Shown: positions 1 through 8,187, counted from the stretch's first letter. The stretch is 34,120 nt of DNA from UMGS973 sp963609975 (GCA_963609975.1 CAVDMD010000005.1:1-34120); one strand, 5' to 3'. The notes: a model not told the origin generated them from the sequence alone. A program made the numbers and translations.

Positions 1-42
1 GAAACCTCTGGACTTTCTAAAGAGGAGATAGAAAAGCTATAA
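1..42 (+). CDS. C-terminal end of an upstream gene (possibly ribF)
   Basis: An open frame enters from the left edge and ends at TAA (40-42). The visible tail is 13 residues, ETSGLSKEEIEKL. It is too short to identify by itself. In many Bacillota the gene before rpsO-pnp is ribF (riboflavin kinase/FAD synthetase), and a charged helical tail would fit, but that rests on gene order only. Confidence 0.35.
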   Translation, partial: ETSGLSKEEIEKL

Positions 43-48
43 TATAAT

Positions 49-312
49 TACCTTGGTCAGGGCATTTTGTAACAGTCGGTTTAATATGGAACGACTGCTT
101 TGTTACGGGACAAAAAAGGTAAAGATAGAAGGGGCGGAGTATGAAATATCCTAAACAGGGTGGTTTGCTGTGAAGCAGGGGATTTTAAGCGATTGCCCTA
201 CCAGACAGATATTTCCACTGGACAGAAATGCTAAAGTGTGGTAGTATAAGTTGTTGTAAAGTACCTCAGCTTGGTTTTTTGAGAACTCCGACGGAAACTC
301 AGTTGAAGGCGA
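49..312 (+). ncRNA. Structured RNA or leader upstream of rpsO (identity unknown)
   Basis: This gap of about 290 nt holds nested inverted repeats rather than a gene. TTACCTT (about 48-54) can pair with AAGGTAA (about 117-123), enclosing a hairpin GTAAC+AGTCG (69-78) with CGACT+GTTAC (92-96, 102-106). TTGCT/AGCAG (165-178) closes a GTGA tetraloop of GNRA type. A third domain pairs CAGC (267-270) with GTTG (302-305), with TGAG/CTCA inside. Two overlapping TATAAT boxes (38-43 and 43-48) with only a weak -35 would start a transcript near 50, right at the first helix. No terminator separates it from rpsO, so it may be a 5' leader. An S15 autoregulatory leader or a raiA-type RNA are ideas to test. 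No family is established. Confidence 0.45.
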
Positions 313-332
313 ATAAAAAAAGGAGAGATATT

Positions 333-599
333 ATGATTACTAAAGAAATGAAATCACAGATTATGAAAGAATACGCAACAAAAGAAGGCGACACAGGTTC
401 ACCTGAGGTTCAGATTGCCGTATTAACTTACAGAATCAACGATTTGAACGAACATCTGAAGGTTCACAAAAAGGACCATCACTCAAGAAGAGGTCTGTTA
501 AAGATGGTAGGTCAGAGAAGAAATCTTCTTAACTACCTCAAGGAAAAAGATCTTGAAAGATACAGAACTCTTATTGCTCGTTTAGGATTAAGAAAGTAA
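333..599 (+). CDS. rpsO: 30S ribosomal protein S15
   Basis: This encodes the 88-residue S15, a primary binder of the 16S rRNA central domain in 30S assembly. The whole protein matches the family: an N-terminal helix, the GDTGSPEVQIA segment (about residues 19-30), HKKDHHSRRGL (45-55, rRNA-contacting) and the RYRTLIARLGLRK end. The ATG at 333 is chosen because it has AGGAGAG 6-12 nt upstream and gives the standard length; the longer reading from 228 runs through the structured leader. It is followed by its own terminator and then pnp, the usual order. In enterobacteria S15 represses its own mRNA. The elaborate leader here makes some autoregulation plausible, but that is inference. Confidence 0.98.
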   Translation: MITKEMKSQIMKEYATKEGDTGSPEVQIAVLTYRINDLNEHLKVHKKDHHSRRGLLKMVGQRRNLLNYLKEKDLERYRTLIARLGLRK

Positions 600-612
600 T
601 TAGAGAAATTTA

Positions 613-641
613 AGCGGGGGAGTATTATTCCCCGTTTTTAT
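613..641 (+). terminator. Intrinsic terminator after rpsO
   Basis: CGGGG (615-619) pairs with CCCCG (630-634), followed directly by TTTTTATTTT. It lies 15 nt after the rpsO stop. It probably attenuates rather than blocks transcription into pnp, for which I see no strong separate promoter. Confidence 0.85.
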
Positions 642-699
642 TTTACAACCCATGATGCCAGAGAGGTAAAAAGAAATTAACAGGAGGTAGTTGTTAATT

Positions 700-2814
700 A
701 TGGCAGAACAATTATTAAGAAATCAGACATACAGAACATTCAAGACTGCAGTCGGCGGAAGACTTCTGCAGATGGAAATCGGTAAGGTATGTGAACTTGC
801 AAACGGACAGGTTATGGTAAGATACGGAGATACAGTTGTAAATGTTACAGCGTGTGCCTCAAAAGAGCCGAGACCTGACATCGACTTTTTCCCGTTAAGC
901 TGCGACTACGAAGAAAAAATGTACGCGGCAGGCAAAATTCCGGGAGGATTTATCAAGAGAGAAGGCAGACCGAGCGAAAGAGCGGTTCTTAACTCAAGAC
1001 TTATGGACAGACCGTTAAGACCTCTTTTCCCTAAGGGATTTTTCAATGATGTGCAGGTTGTTGCAACAGTAATGAGCGTTGATCCCGACTGCTCGCCTGA
1101 GATAGTCGCCATGATAGGCTCCTCGGTTGCGCTTGCAGTTTCCGATATCCCGTGGGAAGGACCTACAGCGTCGGTTCTCATCGGAATGGTAGACGGCGAA
1201 TTTGTAGTAAACCCTACACTTGCACAGAGACAGGCAAGCACTCTGCATCTTGTTGTTTCAGGTACCAAAGAAGCAATAATGATGGTTGAGGCAGGCGCGC
1301 AGGAAGTACCTGAGGATGTGGTTCTTGACGCTATAATGTTTGCGCATGAAGAAATCAAAAAAATAATAGTATTCATAGATGAAATCATCGAGGAAATAGG
1401 CAAGCCTAAGATGGCTGTAAATCTGTACAAGGTTCCTGAAGAAATAGATCAGGCCGTAAGAGAATATGCAGAAAGCAAGATGAGAGCGGCAATACAGACC
1501 TATGACAAGATGGAAAGACTTGAAAACATGGATGCTGTAGAGGTTGAAACCAAAGAATACTTTGCCGAAACCTATCCCGAAAACGAGAAGGACATAGCAA
1601 ATGTTCTTTACAATATCACAAAAGAACAGGTGAGAAGCCTTATTCTTGACGATGAAATCAGACCTGACAACAGGAAACATACAGAAATCAGACCTATATG
1701 GTGCGAAACCGGAATCCTGCCGAGAACTCATGGTTCGGGACTGTTCACAAGAGGACAGACACAGGTGCTTTCGGTAGTTACCCTCGGAGCGCTGGGTGAA
1801 GCGCAGACTATTGACGGAATTACCGAAGAAGAAGAAAAAAGATATATGCATCACTACAACTTCCCGCCTTACTCAGTAGGAGAGGCAGGAAGAATGAAAA
1901 GTCCGGGCAGAAGAGAAATAGGGCATGGTGCGCTGGCCGAAAGAGCTATAGTTCCTGTACTTCCTACAGAGGAGGAATTCCCTTATGCAATCAGAGTCGT
2001 ATCTGAAGTTCTTTCATCAAACGGCTCGACTTCAATGGGCTCAACCTGCGGCTCCTGCCTTGCGCTTATGGATGCGGGCGTACCTATCAGGAAGCCTGTT
2101 GCAGGCATTGCCATGGGACTTATCGAAAGAGTAGAAGAGGACGGCAGCTCAAAAATGGCCATACTGTCGGATATACAGGGCATGGAGGACTTCCTCGGCG
2201 ATATGGACTTCAAGGTTGCAGGTACGGCAGACGGTGTGACGGCAATTCAGATGGATATCAAAGTTCACGGCCTTTCAAGAGAGGTTCTCGAAAAAGCGCT
2301 GGCACAGGCAAAGGAAGGCAGAATGTTCATCATGAACAAGATGCTTGAGGTTATTCCTGCACCTAAGCCTGAACTTTCACCATATGCGCCTAGAATCATA
2401 TCAATGCAGATTGACCCTGACAAGATCAGAACAGTTATCGGACCGGGGGGCAAAACCATCAACAGAATTATTGCCGATACCGGTGTTAAAATCGATATTG
2501 ATGATACAGGTCTTATCTACATTGCAGCGCCTGACATGGAAAGCGCAAACGCAGGTGTCAAAGAAATCGAGCTTCTTACAAAGGATGTGGAGGTCGGTGA
2601 AGTATATGAGGGCAAGGTTGTAAGAATTATGAACTTCGGAGCTTTCATCGAGATACTTCCGGGCAAGGAAGGTCTGCTTCACATTTCCAAGATGGCAAAA
2701 GAAAGAGTCGAAAAGGTTCAGGATGTTATGAACATCGGAGACATAGTCAAGGTAAAGGTTACCGAAATTGACAGTCAGGACAGAATCAATCTTTCAAGAA
2801 AAGAATTACTGTAA
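700..2814 (+). CDS. pnp: Polyribonucleotide nucleotidyltransferase (PNPase)
   Basis: PNPase is the phosphorolytic 3'-5' exoribonuclease of mRNA decay, active as a cytoplasmic trimer. The 704 residues have the full layout: first RNase PH-like domain (about 11-140), all-helical linker, second RNase PH-like domain (about 320-540), a KH domain with its GPGGKTIN loop near residue 581, and a C-terminal S1 domain (about 625-695; EVYEGKVVRIMNFGAFIE). The protein stops right after S1, without the long acidic tail some relatives carry. The ATG at 700 is preferred over an in-frame TTG at 691 because AGGAGG (682-687) is too close to the TTG. Position after rpsO is the classic arrangement. Confidence 0.98.
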   Translation: MAEQLLRNQTYRTFKTAVGGRLLQMEIGKVCELANGQVMVRYGDTVVNVTACASKEPRPDIDFFPLSCDYEEKMYAAGKIPGGFIKREGRPSERAVLNSRLMDRPLRPLFPKGFFNDVQVVATVMSVDPDCSPEIVAMIGSSVALAVSDIPWEGPTASVLIGMVDGEFVVNPTLAQRQASTLHLVVSGTKEAIMMVEAGAQEVPEDVVLDAIMFAHEEIKKIIVFIDEIIEEIGKPKMAVNLYKVPEEIDQAVREYAESKMRAAIQTYDKMERLENMDAVEVETKEYFAETYPENEKDIANVLYNITKEQVRSLILDDEIRPDNRKHTEIRPIWCETGILPRTHGSGLFTRGQTQVLSVVTLGALGEAQTIDGITEEEEKRYMHHYNFPPYSVGEAGRMKSPGRREIGHGALAERAIVPVLPTEEEFPYAIRVVSEVLSSNGSTSMGSTCGSCLALMDAGVPIRKPVAGIAMGLIERVEEDGSSKMAILSDIQGMEDFLGDMDFKVAGTADGVTAIQMDIKVHGLSREVLEKALAQAKEGRMFIMNKMLEVIPAPKPELSPYAPRIISMQIDPDKIRTVIGPGGKTINRIIADTGVKIDIDDTGLIYIAAPDMESANAGVKEIELLTKDVEVGEVYEGKVVRIMNFGAFIEILPGKEGLLHISKMAKERVEKVQDVMNIGDIVKVKVTEIDSQDRINLSRKELL

Positions 2815-2828
2815 ACAGGACAATATAA

Positions 2829-2862
2829 GGGCGGACAGCAGGTCCGCCCTCTGTGTTTTTTG
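2829..2862 (+). terminator. Intrinsic terminator after pnp
   Basis: GGGCGGAC (2829-2836) and GTCCGCCC (2842-2849) form a perfect 8-bp GC-rich stem with a 5-nt loop, followed by a T-rich tract with six consecutive T. It ends the rpsO-pnp unit. Confidence 0.93.
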
Positions 2863-2891
2863 TACAGCAGTTCAGAAGCTGAATTTGTCCC

Positions 2892-2936
2892 ATCAGGCAC
2901 ATCCCTGATATTTTCCCGCAGGACAATCTGGAAAAT
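2892..2936 (+). other. Pair of small inverted repeats between pnp and the SNF2 gene
   Basis: Two dyads sit side by side: ATCAGG/CCTGAT (2892-2909) and ATTTTCC/GGAAAAT (2910-2936). Neither is followed by a T tract, and both lie upstream of the promoter at 2943-2971. They could be a protein-binding site or the distal part of the pnp 3' end. No function can be assigned. Confidence 0.3.
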
Positions 2937-2942
2937 ATAGGG

Positions 2943-2971
2943 TTGTTGCTTTCTGTAAAAGCTGATATAAT
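2943..2971 (+). promoter_or_regulatory. Sigma-A-type promoter for the SNF2-SWIM operon
   Basis: TTGTTG (2943-2948), a 17-nt spacer and a perfect TATAAT (2966-2971), 34 bp before the SNF2 start. Confidence 0.7.
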
Positions 2972-3005
2972 TGCGTAGAAGAATATATGTTAGGAACAGT
3001 ATGCC

Positions 3006-5594
3006 ATGAACAGATCACCAATCAACTTTATTTTTACCAGAGAAGGCTTTATTGCAGAAATAAAAGAGCCTGACAATGCAGGAGAGCTTGGAGAGATCTT
3101 TGAAAAAAACAGATACGAAGCACTCTACAGAATGGGCTTTGAAAACAAACCGGTCAATACCAATCCGTCAGAGGAGTTTATGTATAGAGTTGCAGAAGCT
3201 TTTTTTGAGGCGCTGACAGATATACCGGAGCTGGAGCTTGCAAGAGAAAAAGTAAAAGTAAAACCTTCAGATGATATAATAGAAAAAATTCTTGGGATTA
3301 CACCGTTTGCCATAGGTTCGGAATTTATAGACAGGAAATGGATCAGAAACATATTCAAGAAACTCGAAAAAGTTTTTTCTGAAGAAATCACGGAATATGA
3401 CGGCACAGTTGCAGTGTATCTGACAGAAAAAAATCAGAGTCTTCATGTGCCTGAGCGCATATTCTTTCATCTGGTGGAAGCAAAGGACAGTGAATTTCCG
3501 TTTGCTTTCCTTGCTACATATGCAACGGTCGAAAAAAGAGGAAGAATTAAACATGTGCCGCTCAAATATGCTCTTACAGAGTACAAAAATGACAGAGCAA
3601 AGCTTGTTGAACTGCTGTCGTGCCTTAACCGTGCGGCTGAAGTCTCTCCCCTGATAGAAAAACTCGTAGCTTCCGGTGAAATGTTTCATCCGCTTCGCTT
3701 TACAAGTGAGGAGGCATATGAGTTCCTTAAAAATATAGAAAAAATCGAAGAAGCAGGCATACTGTGCCGTATTCCGAACTGGTGGAAAAAGCAGTACTCC
3801 TCTCTTTCAATGAATATTACTCTCGGGGAAGAAAAAACATCAATGCTGGGTCTTGAAACTATTATCTCGGTAAAACCGCAGCTTTATGTAAACGGTGAGA
3901 ATCTTACCGCAGATGATGTTAAAAATCTGCTTGAGCAGACTGACGGTCTTGCAATGATAAAAGGCAAATGGGTAGAGGTAAACCATGCAAAGCTGGAAAA
4001 GCTTCTTGCCGATATGGAGGGAATTCCGGAAGAAATATCAATGCTTGAAGCACTTCGCATGAATCTTGACGGCGCAAAAATATCTCCGGATATAGGAGGG
4101 ATTGTTTCCAACGGCAAATGGCTTGCCGGAATTATGAACAAAATCAAAAAGCCTGAAAAGATGAAAACCCCTGATCTTCCAACGGAGTTTAATGCAACAC
4201 TCAGACCTTACCAGAAGACAGGATATGCATGGCTCAAATACATGGGAAGCATAGGCTTTGGAGCGTGCATTGCCGATGATATGGGTCTTGGTAAAACTGT
4301 TCAGGTACTTGCATACCTTGAAAAAATGCGTGAAGAGAACAGGGATGCAAGAGTATTGCTTGTAGTTCCCGCATCTCTTCTTGCAAACTGGAAAAAAGAA
4401 TCAGAAAAGTTCACGCCGGGACTTGATATAGATATACTTCACGGCAGACCTGCAGTAGCGCTTAACGAAAGTCTTGTCAATCAAAAAGCATTCCTGACAG
4501 TGACGACGTATGGTATGGCTTCAAGAATTGAAGGACTCAAAAACATAACATGGGACTGCATTATTTTAGATGAAGCACAGGCAATCAAGAATCCTGTAAC
4601 AAAACAGACGAGGCGGATTAAAGAGCTGAAAGGCAAAATGAAGATTGCAATGACAGGAACTCCAATCGAAAACAACCTTACAAATCTGTGGTCTTTGTTT
4701 GATTTTCTCAACAAAGGAATGCTGGGAAGTTCAGAGGAATTCAAAAACTTCTGCAAAAGCCTCGGAGAATCGCAGGACGGATATGCAAGGCTCAAGAGCA
4801 TAGTTGCACCGTTCATGTTAAGACGTGTCAAAACAGACAAAAACATCATTTCAGATCTGCCTGAAAAAATTGAAAAAATCGATTACACAGCGCTTTCTAA
4901 AAAACAGACAGTGCTGTATCGCAAAACTGTAATGGATCTGGCAGACAAGATAGAAAAACTCAGCGGAATGGAGAGAAGGGGCGCTGTTCTTGCAACGATA
5001 ATTAAACTCAAACAGATATGCAATCACCCGGATCAGTACCTTGGACAAACGGAGTATTCGGAAGCAGACAGCGGCAAATTCGGTATGCTCAGAGAAATAT
5101 GCGAAACGGTATACGAAAAAAGAGAAAGAGTTCTGGTATTTACACAGTTTAAGGAAATGACTCAACCTATAGCAGATTTCCTTGAAGAAATATTCGGAGC
5201 AAAAGGATATGTACTTCATGGGGGCACTCCGGCTTCAAAGAGAGGTGAAATCGTTGAGGCTTTCCAGGGCGAAAAATACGTACCGTTTATAGTCCTCTCG
5301 GTTAGAGCAGGCGGCACAGGGCTTAATCTTACCAATGCAAATCATGTAATACATTTTGACAGGTGGTGGAACCCTGCAGTTGAGAATCAGGCAACAGACA
5401 GAGCTTTCCGTATAGGGCAGAAGAAAAATGTGATGGTGCACAAACTGGTATGCAGCAGCACAATAGAAGAAAAAATAGATGCTGTCATCGAATCCAAAAA
5501 AGAGCTTGCCGAAAATGTAATAGGTTCCGGTGGCGAAAACTGGATTACAGAAATGAGCAACAAAGAACTGCTGTCAATATTGAAATTAGGATAG
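3006..5594 (+). CDS. SNF2-family DNA-dependent ATPase (bacterial SNF2 helicase)
   Basis: This 862-residue protein is a bacterial SNF2/Rad54-type ATPase, expected to move along double-stranded DNA or strip proteins from it. The C-terminal half carries the whole motor: Walker A DDMGLGKT (about 425-432), DEAQ box ILDEAQ (about 520), motif III TGTPIENNL, and in the second RecA lobe VFTQF, LSVRAGGTGLNLT and QATDRAFRIGQ (about 796). The N-terminal 400 residues resemble the SNF2-associated region of Bacillota homologues, not a nuclease. There is no zinc finger inside this protein; the SWIM domain is in the next gene, 12 nt downstream, with its ribosome site overlapping this stop codon. The start follows a modest AGGA 10 nt upstream. 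The client process is unknown; transcription, repair and defence have all been proposed for such proteins. Confidence 0.93.
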   Translation: MNRSPINFIFTREGFIAEIKEPDNAGELGEIFEKNRYEALYRMGFENKPVNTNPSEEFMYRVAEAFFEALTDIPELELAREKVKVKPSDDIIEKILGITPFAIGSEFIDRKWIRNIFKKLEKVFSEEITEYDGTVAVYLTEKNQSLHVPERIFFHLVEAKDSEFPFAFLATYATVEKRGRIKHVPLKYALTEYKNDRAKLVELLSCLNRAAEVSPLIEKLVASGEMFHPLRFTSEEAYEFLKNIEKIEEAGILCRIPNWWKKQYSSLSMNITLGEEKTSMLGLETIISVKPQLYVNGENLTADDVKNLLEQTDGLAMIKGKWVEVNHAKLEKLLADMEGIPEEISMLEALRMNLDGAKISPDIGGIVSNGKWLAGIMNKIKKPEKMKTPDLPTEFNATLRPYQKTGYAWLKYMGSIGFGACIADDMGLGKTVQVLAYLEKMREENRDARVLLVVPASLLANWKKESEKFTPGLDIDILHGRPAVALNESLVNQKAFLTVTTYGMASRIEGLKNITWDCIILDEAQAIKNPVTKQTRRIKELKGKMKIAMTGTPIENNLTNLWSLFDFLNKGMLGSSEEFKNFCKSLGESQDGYARLKSIVAPFMLRRVKTDKNIISDLPEKIEKIDYTALSKKQTVLYRKTVMDLADKIEKLSGMERRGAVLATIIKLKQICNHPDQYLGQTEYSEADSGKFGMLREICETVYEKRERVLVFTQFKEMTQPIADFLEEIFGAKGYVLHGGTPASKRGEIVEAFQGEKYVPFIVLSVRAGGTGLNLTNANHVIHFDRWWNPAVENQATDRAFRIGQKKNVMVHKLVCSSTIEEKIDAVIESKKELAENVIGSGGENWITEMSNKELLSILKLG

Positions 5595-5606
5595 GAGGAA
5601 TGACAG

Positions 5607-6332
5607 ATGAGCAGATATTGGGATGATACTTCATATTACAGTCAGCCTTCGTCTGAGGAAATAAAGCAAAAATCCATAGCCAGCACTCAAAAGGCAAAAT
5701 CAAAAGGCAAAACACTTGCCCCTATTATCATAACGGGCAGAAATATAGCCGAAAGCTGGTGGGGCAAAGCATGGTGCAGCAATCTTGAAAGATATGCGGA
5801 TTACAGCAACAGAATCACCAGAGGCAAAAGGTATGTCAAATCAGGCGCCGTAATAGATATGAAAATCAGTGAAGGCAAAGTTTTGGCGAAAGTGCAGGGG
5901 ACAAGAAAAACTCCGTACAAGGTAGAAGTGAAAATAAGTCCGTTAAAAGAGGGTCTGTGTCAGGAAATCATAGAACAGTGCAGCAGCCGGCTTGAAAATA
6001 TAGAAAAACTGATGGCCGGAGATTTTCCTGACGACATGAAAGAGCTTTTTACAAGAGAGGGCGGACTGTTTCCTTCTCCAAGAGAAATAAGCTTCAGCTG
6101 CAGCTGCCCTGACTGGGCGCTGATGTGCAAGCATGTTGCGGCTGTTCTGTATGGAATAGGAGCGCGATTTGACGAAGATCCGATGCTTTTTTTCACATTG
6201 AGAAGCATAGATGTGGATAAGTTTATAGACATCACTTTAAGTGACAGGCTTGAGTCCATGATTGCAAACGCGGACAGACCAAGCGACAGAATAATAACAG
6301 AGAACATATCGGAACTGTTCGGTATAGTTTGA
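5607..6332 (+). CDS. SWIM zinc-finger domain protein
   Basis: This 241-residue protein carries a SWIM finger of the form CxC-x6-CxH: C165, C167, C174 and H176 in the context FSCSCPDWALMCKHVAAVLY. SWIM fingers bind zinc and are thought to contact nucleic acid or protein. The N-terminal part (about 45-130) has the WWGKAWCSNLERYADYSNRITRGKRY segment typical of these SNF2-linked proteins. Its ribosome site AGGAGGAA begins inside the stop region of the SNF2 gene, so the two are almost certainly co-translated and probably act together. In many bacteria SWIM and SNF2 modules are fused or neighbouring, which supports a partnership. The biochemical role is not known. Confidence 0.9.
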   Translation: MSRYWDDTSYYSQPSSEEIKQKSIASTQKAKSKGKTLAPIIITGRNIAESWWGKAWCSNLERYADYSNRITRGKRYVKSGAVIDMKISEGKVLAKVQGTRKTPYKVEVKISPLKEGLCQEIIEQCSSRLENIEKLMAGDFPDDMKELFTREGGLFPSPREISFSCSCPDWALMCKHVAAVLYGIGARFDEDPMLFFTLRSIDVDKFIDITLSDRLESMIANADRPSDRIITENISELFGIV

Positions 6333-6403
6333 ATATGACAGCAACATAATCCGGTTACTATGAAAAAAACAGCCATACAGCAGCATTATTTGCGCAAATT
6401 AGT

Positions 6404-6434
6404 TATTCTTGTATACAATTTGTATACAAGAATA
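6404..6434. promoter_or_regulatory. Perfect 31-bp palindrome holding two tandem TTGTATACAA sites
   Basis: Two 15-nt arms (6404-6418 and 6420-6434) are exact reverse complements around one central T. Each arm contains the self-palindromic TTGTATACAA (6409-6418 and 6420-6429), so the two sites repeat every 11 bp, one helical turn. Such TTGT-ATACAA dyads resemble GntR/FCD-type operators. It lies 22 bp upstream of the -35 of the citrate synthase promoter. The run CATTTTTT right after it means it could also act as an AT-rich terminator for the SWIM gene. The same 10-mer recurs at 34023-34032. Confidence 0.65.
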
Positions 6435-6455
6435 CATTTTTTAATAGGATTTATA

Positions 6456-6485
6456 TTGCAGTATACCACTTTAGCGTGATATAAT
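6456..6485 (+). promoter_or_regulatory. Promoter for citrate synthase
   Basis: TTGCAG (6456-6461), an 18-nt spacer and TATAAT (6480-6485). Predicted transcription start near 6492, giving a leader of about 140 nt. Confidence 0.6.
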
Positions 6486-6532
6486 TGACGGGTAGAAACA
6501 AAGACTGACAGCAGCAATCGCAAAGGGCAGCA

Positions 6533-6579
6533 TATAACAGCTATTGCCTGTGTTATAGGCGCAGGAGAATAGTTTTTTT
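6533..6579 (+). terminator. Terminator-like hairpin in the citrate synthase leader, with an alternative fold
   Basis: CTATT (6541-6545) with AATAG (6568-6572) and CCTG (6547-6550) with CAGG (6562-6565) form a hairpin with a small internal loop, followed by seven T (6573-6579). An overlapping perfect 7-bp dyad, TATAACA (6533-6539) with TGTTATA (6551-6557), cannot form at the same time. This is the geometry of an attenuator, 54 nt before the start codon. No ligand-binding domain is recognised. Confidence 0.45.
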
Positions 6580-6632
6580 ATCCGAAGGATATTCAAGGGG
6601 ATTAAAGATACAGCAGCAAAAGGAGGTAATTT

Positions 6633-8105
6633 ATGTTCAGTTTCAAAAGAAACAAAAAAGCAACAGGCGAAGCAGGCAAAGACACTGCTCCAAAAGCCAC
6701 AAAAGAAAAAGACGCTAAAATAGTGTTCAAGCCCGACAAAACAGGAGCCGAAGCTCCATCAAAGGATACGTTCATCAGTGAAATGGCCGCAAAGCTGGAA
6801 ACAAACGAAGAAATTCCGGCAGAAGTCTATACGGCTCACAACGTAAAACGCGGTCTCAGAAACGCCAACGGCACAGGCGTGGTGGTCGGCCTCACCAAAA
6901 TAGGCGAGGTAACAGGCTATACCACCAACGAAAAAAAAGAAAAAATACCTTGCGAGGGCAAGCTCTACTACAGAGGATATGACATCGAAGACCTTGTTTC
7001 AAGCTGTATCAGAGAAAACAGATTCGGCTTTGAGGAAGTCACATATCTGCTGCTTTTCGGAGAGCTTCCGACGCAGAGACAGTTTGATGATTTCAGAGAG
7101 CTTCTGGGTGAAAAAAGAGAGCTTCCGTTTGGCTTTGCCAGAGATTCCATACTGACTGCGCCATCAAAAAACATAATGAACAAGCTGGCAAGATCAGTGC
7201 TGACTCTCTACAGCTATGACAAAAACCCTGATGACACATCAATAGAGAATGTCGTAAGGCAGTCCATTGATCTGATAGGATATTTTCCTGCAATTATCGC
7301 GTATGCTTATCAGGCACAGCAGTCGTTTTTCTTTAACCAGAGCCTGCATCTGCATTATCCTGTTGCAGAGCTTTCGACTGCGGAGAACATACTCAGAATG
7401 ATAAGACCTAACAGGGAATATGCTGATATAGAGGCAAAGCTTTTGGACCTGTGCCTTATTCTTCACGCAGAGCATGGCGGCGGTAACAATTCATCGTTTA
7501 CCACACATCTGGTTTCATCATCGGGAACAGACACATATTCCACAATAGCGGCGGCGGTAGGCTCCCTCAAAGGACCAAAACACGGCGGCGCCAATATCGC
7601 GGTTATAAATATGATTGAGGACATCAAAAGAGAAGTAAACGATATTACGGATTACAGCAAAGTTGAGGATTATCTTGTAAGAGTCCTCCAAAAACAGGCA
7701 AACGACAGAAGCGGGCTTGTCTACGGTATGGGACACGCCATCTATACACTGTCTGATCCGAGAGCCAAAATCCTCAAGGAAATGGCAAGAAAACTCGCGC
7801 AGAACAATGACAAAATGGATGATTTTCTTCTGTGTGATTTCATTGAAACCAAAACGCCGGAGCTGCAGAGGCAGATCAGCGGCAGCAGCAAGCCTATGTG
7901 CGCAAATGTTGATTTGTATTCGGGATTTGTATATGAGGCGCTGGGAATACCATCCGAAATAGCAACGCCGCTGTTTGCTACGGCAAGGCTTTCGGGCTGG
8001 TGTGCTCACAGACTTGAAGAGCTGACAATATGCAAGAAGCTGATGCGTCCTGCATATGACTGCGTGGCAGAGCACAGAGAATACATAGCGATAGACAAGA
8101 GATAA
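6633..8105 (+). CDS. gltA: Citrate synthase (citrate/2-methylcitrate synthase family)
   Basis: It condenses acetyl-CoA with oxaloacetate to citrate, feeding 2-oxoglutarate and glutamate synthesis. The 490 residues contain the three catalytic positions: H317 in GPKHGGAN, H368 in GMGHAIY and D427 in VDLYSG, with the expected order and similar spacing to known enzymes, plus LHAEHGGGNNSSF (about 277-287). About the first 55 residues are Lys/Ala/Glu-rich and lie outside the catalytic fold, making the protein longer than the common 370-440. The ATG is fixed by AAGGAGGT just upstream. A 2-methylcitrate synthase activity cannot be excluded; no prp genes are nearby. The palindromic operator and hairpin-bearing leader point to tight control. 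Confidence 0.93.
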   Translation: MFSFKRNKKATGEAGKDTAPKATKEKDAKIVFKPDKTGAEAPSKDTFISEMAAKLETNEEIPAEVYTAHNVKRGLRNANGTGVVVGLTKIGEVTGYTTNEKKEKIPCEGKLYYRGYDIEDLVSSCIRENRFGFEEVTYLLLFGELPTQRQFDDFRELLGEKRELPFGFARDSILTAPSKNIMNKLARSVLTLYSYDKNPDDTSIENVVRQSIDLIGYFPAIIAYAYQAQQSFFFNQSLHLHYPVAELSTAENILRMIRPNREYADIEAKLLDLCLILHAEHGGGNNSSFTTHLVSSSGTDTYSTIAAAVGSLKGPKHGGANIAVINMIEDIKREVNDITDYSKVEDYLVRVLQKQANDRSGLVYGMGHAIYTLSDPRAKILKEMARKLAQNNDKMDDFLLCDFIETKTPELQRQISGSSKPMCANVDLYSGFVYEALGIPSEIATPLFATARLSGWCAHRLEELTICKKLMRPAYDCVAEHREYIAIDKR

Positions 8106-8117
8106 GCTGACAGAAAT

Positions 8118-8151
8118 GCGCCGGTGAATTAGCAATTGCCGGCGCTCTTTA
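8118..8151 (+). terminator. Intrinsic terminator after citrate synthase
   Basis: GCGCCGG (8118-8124) pairs perfectly with CCGGCGC (8139-8145) across a 14-nt loop, followed by TCTTTAT. Confidence 0.85.
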
Positions 8152-8187
8152 TACGCTCTTCGTATTAAAATTATTAAAAATTTGCTC

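Noticed and set aside
228..332. An N-terminal extension of rpsO
   Set aside because: It would give an atypical S15 and runs through the structured leader; the ribosome site favours 333.
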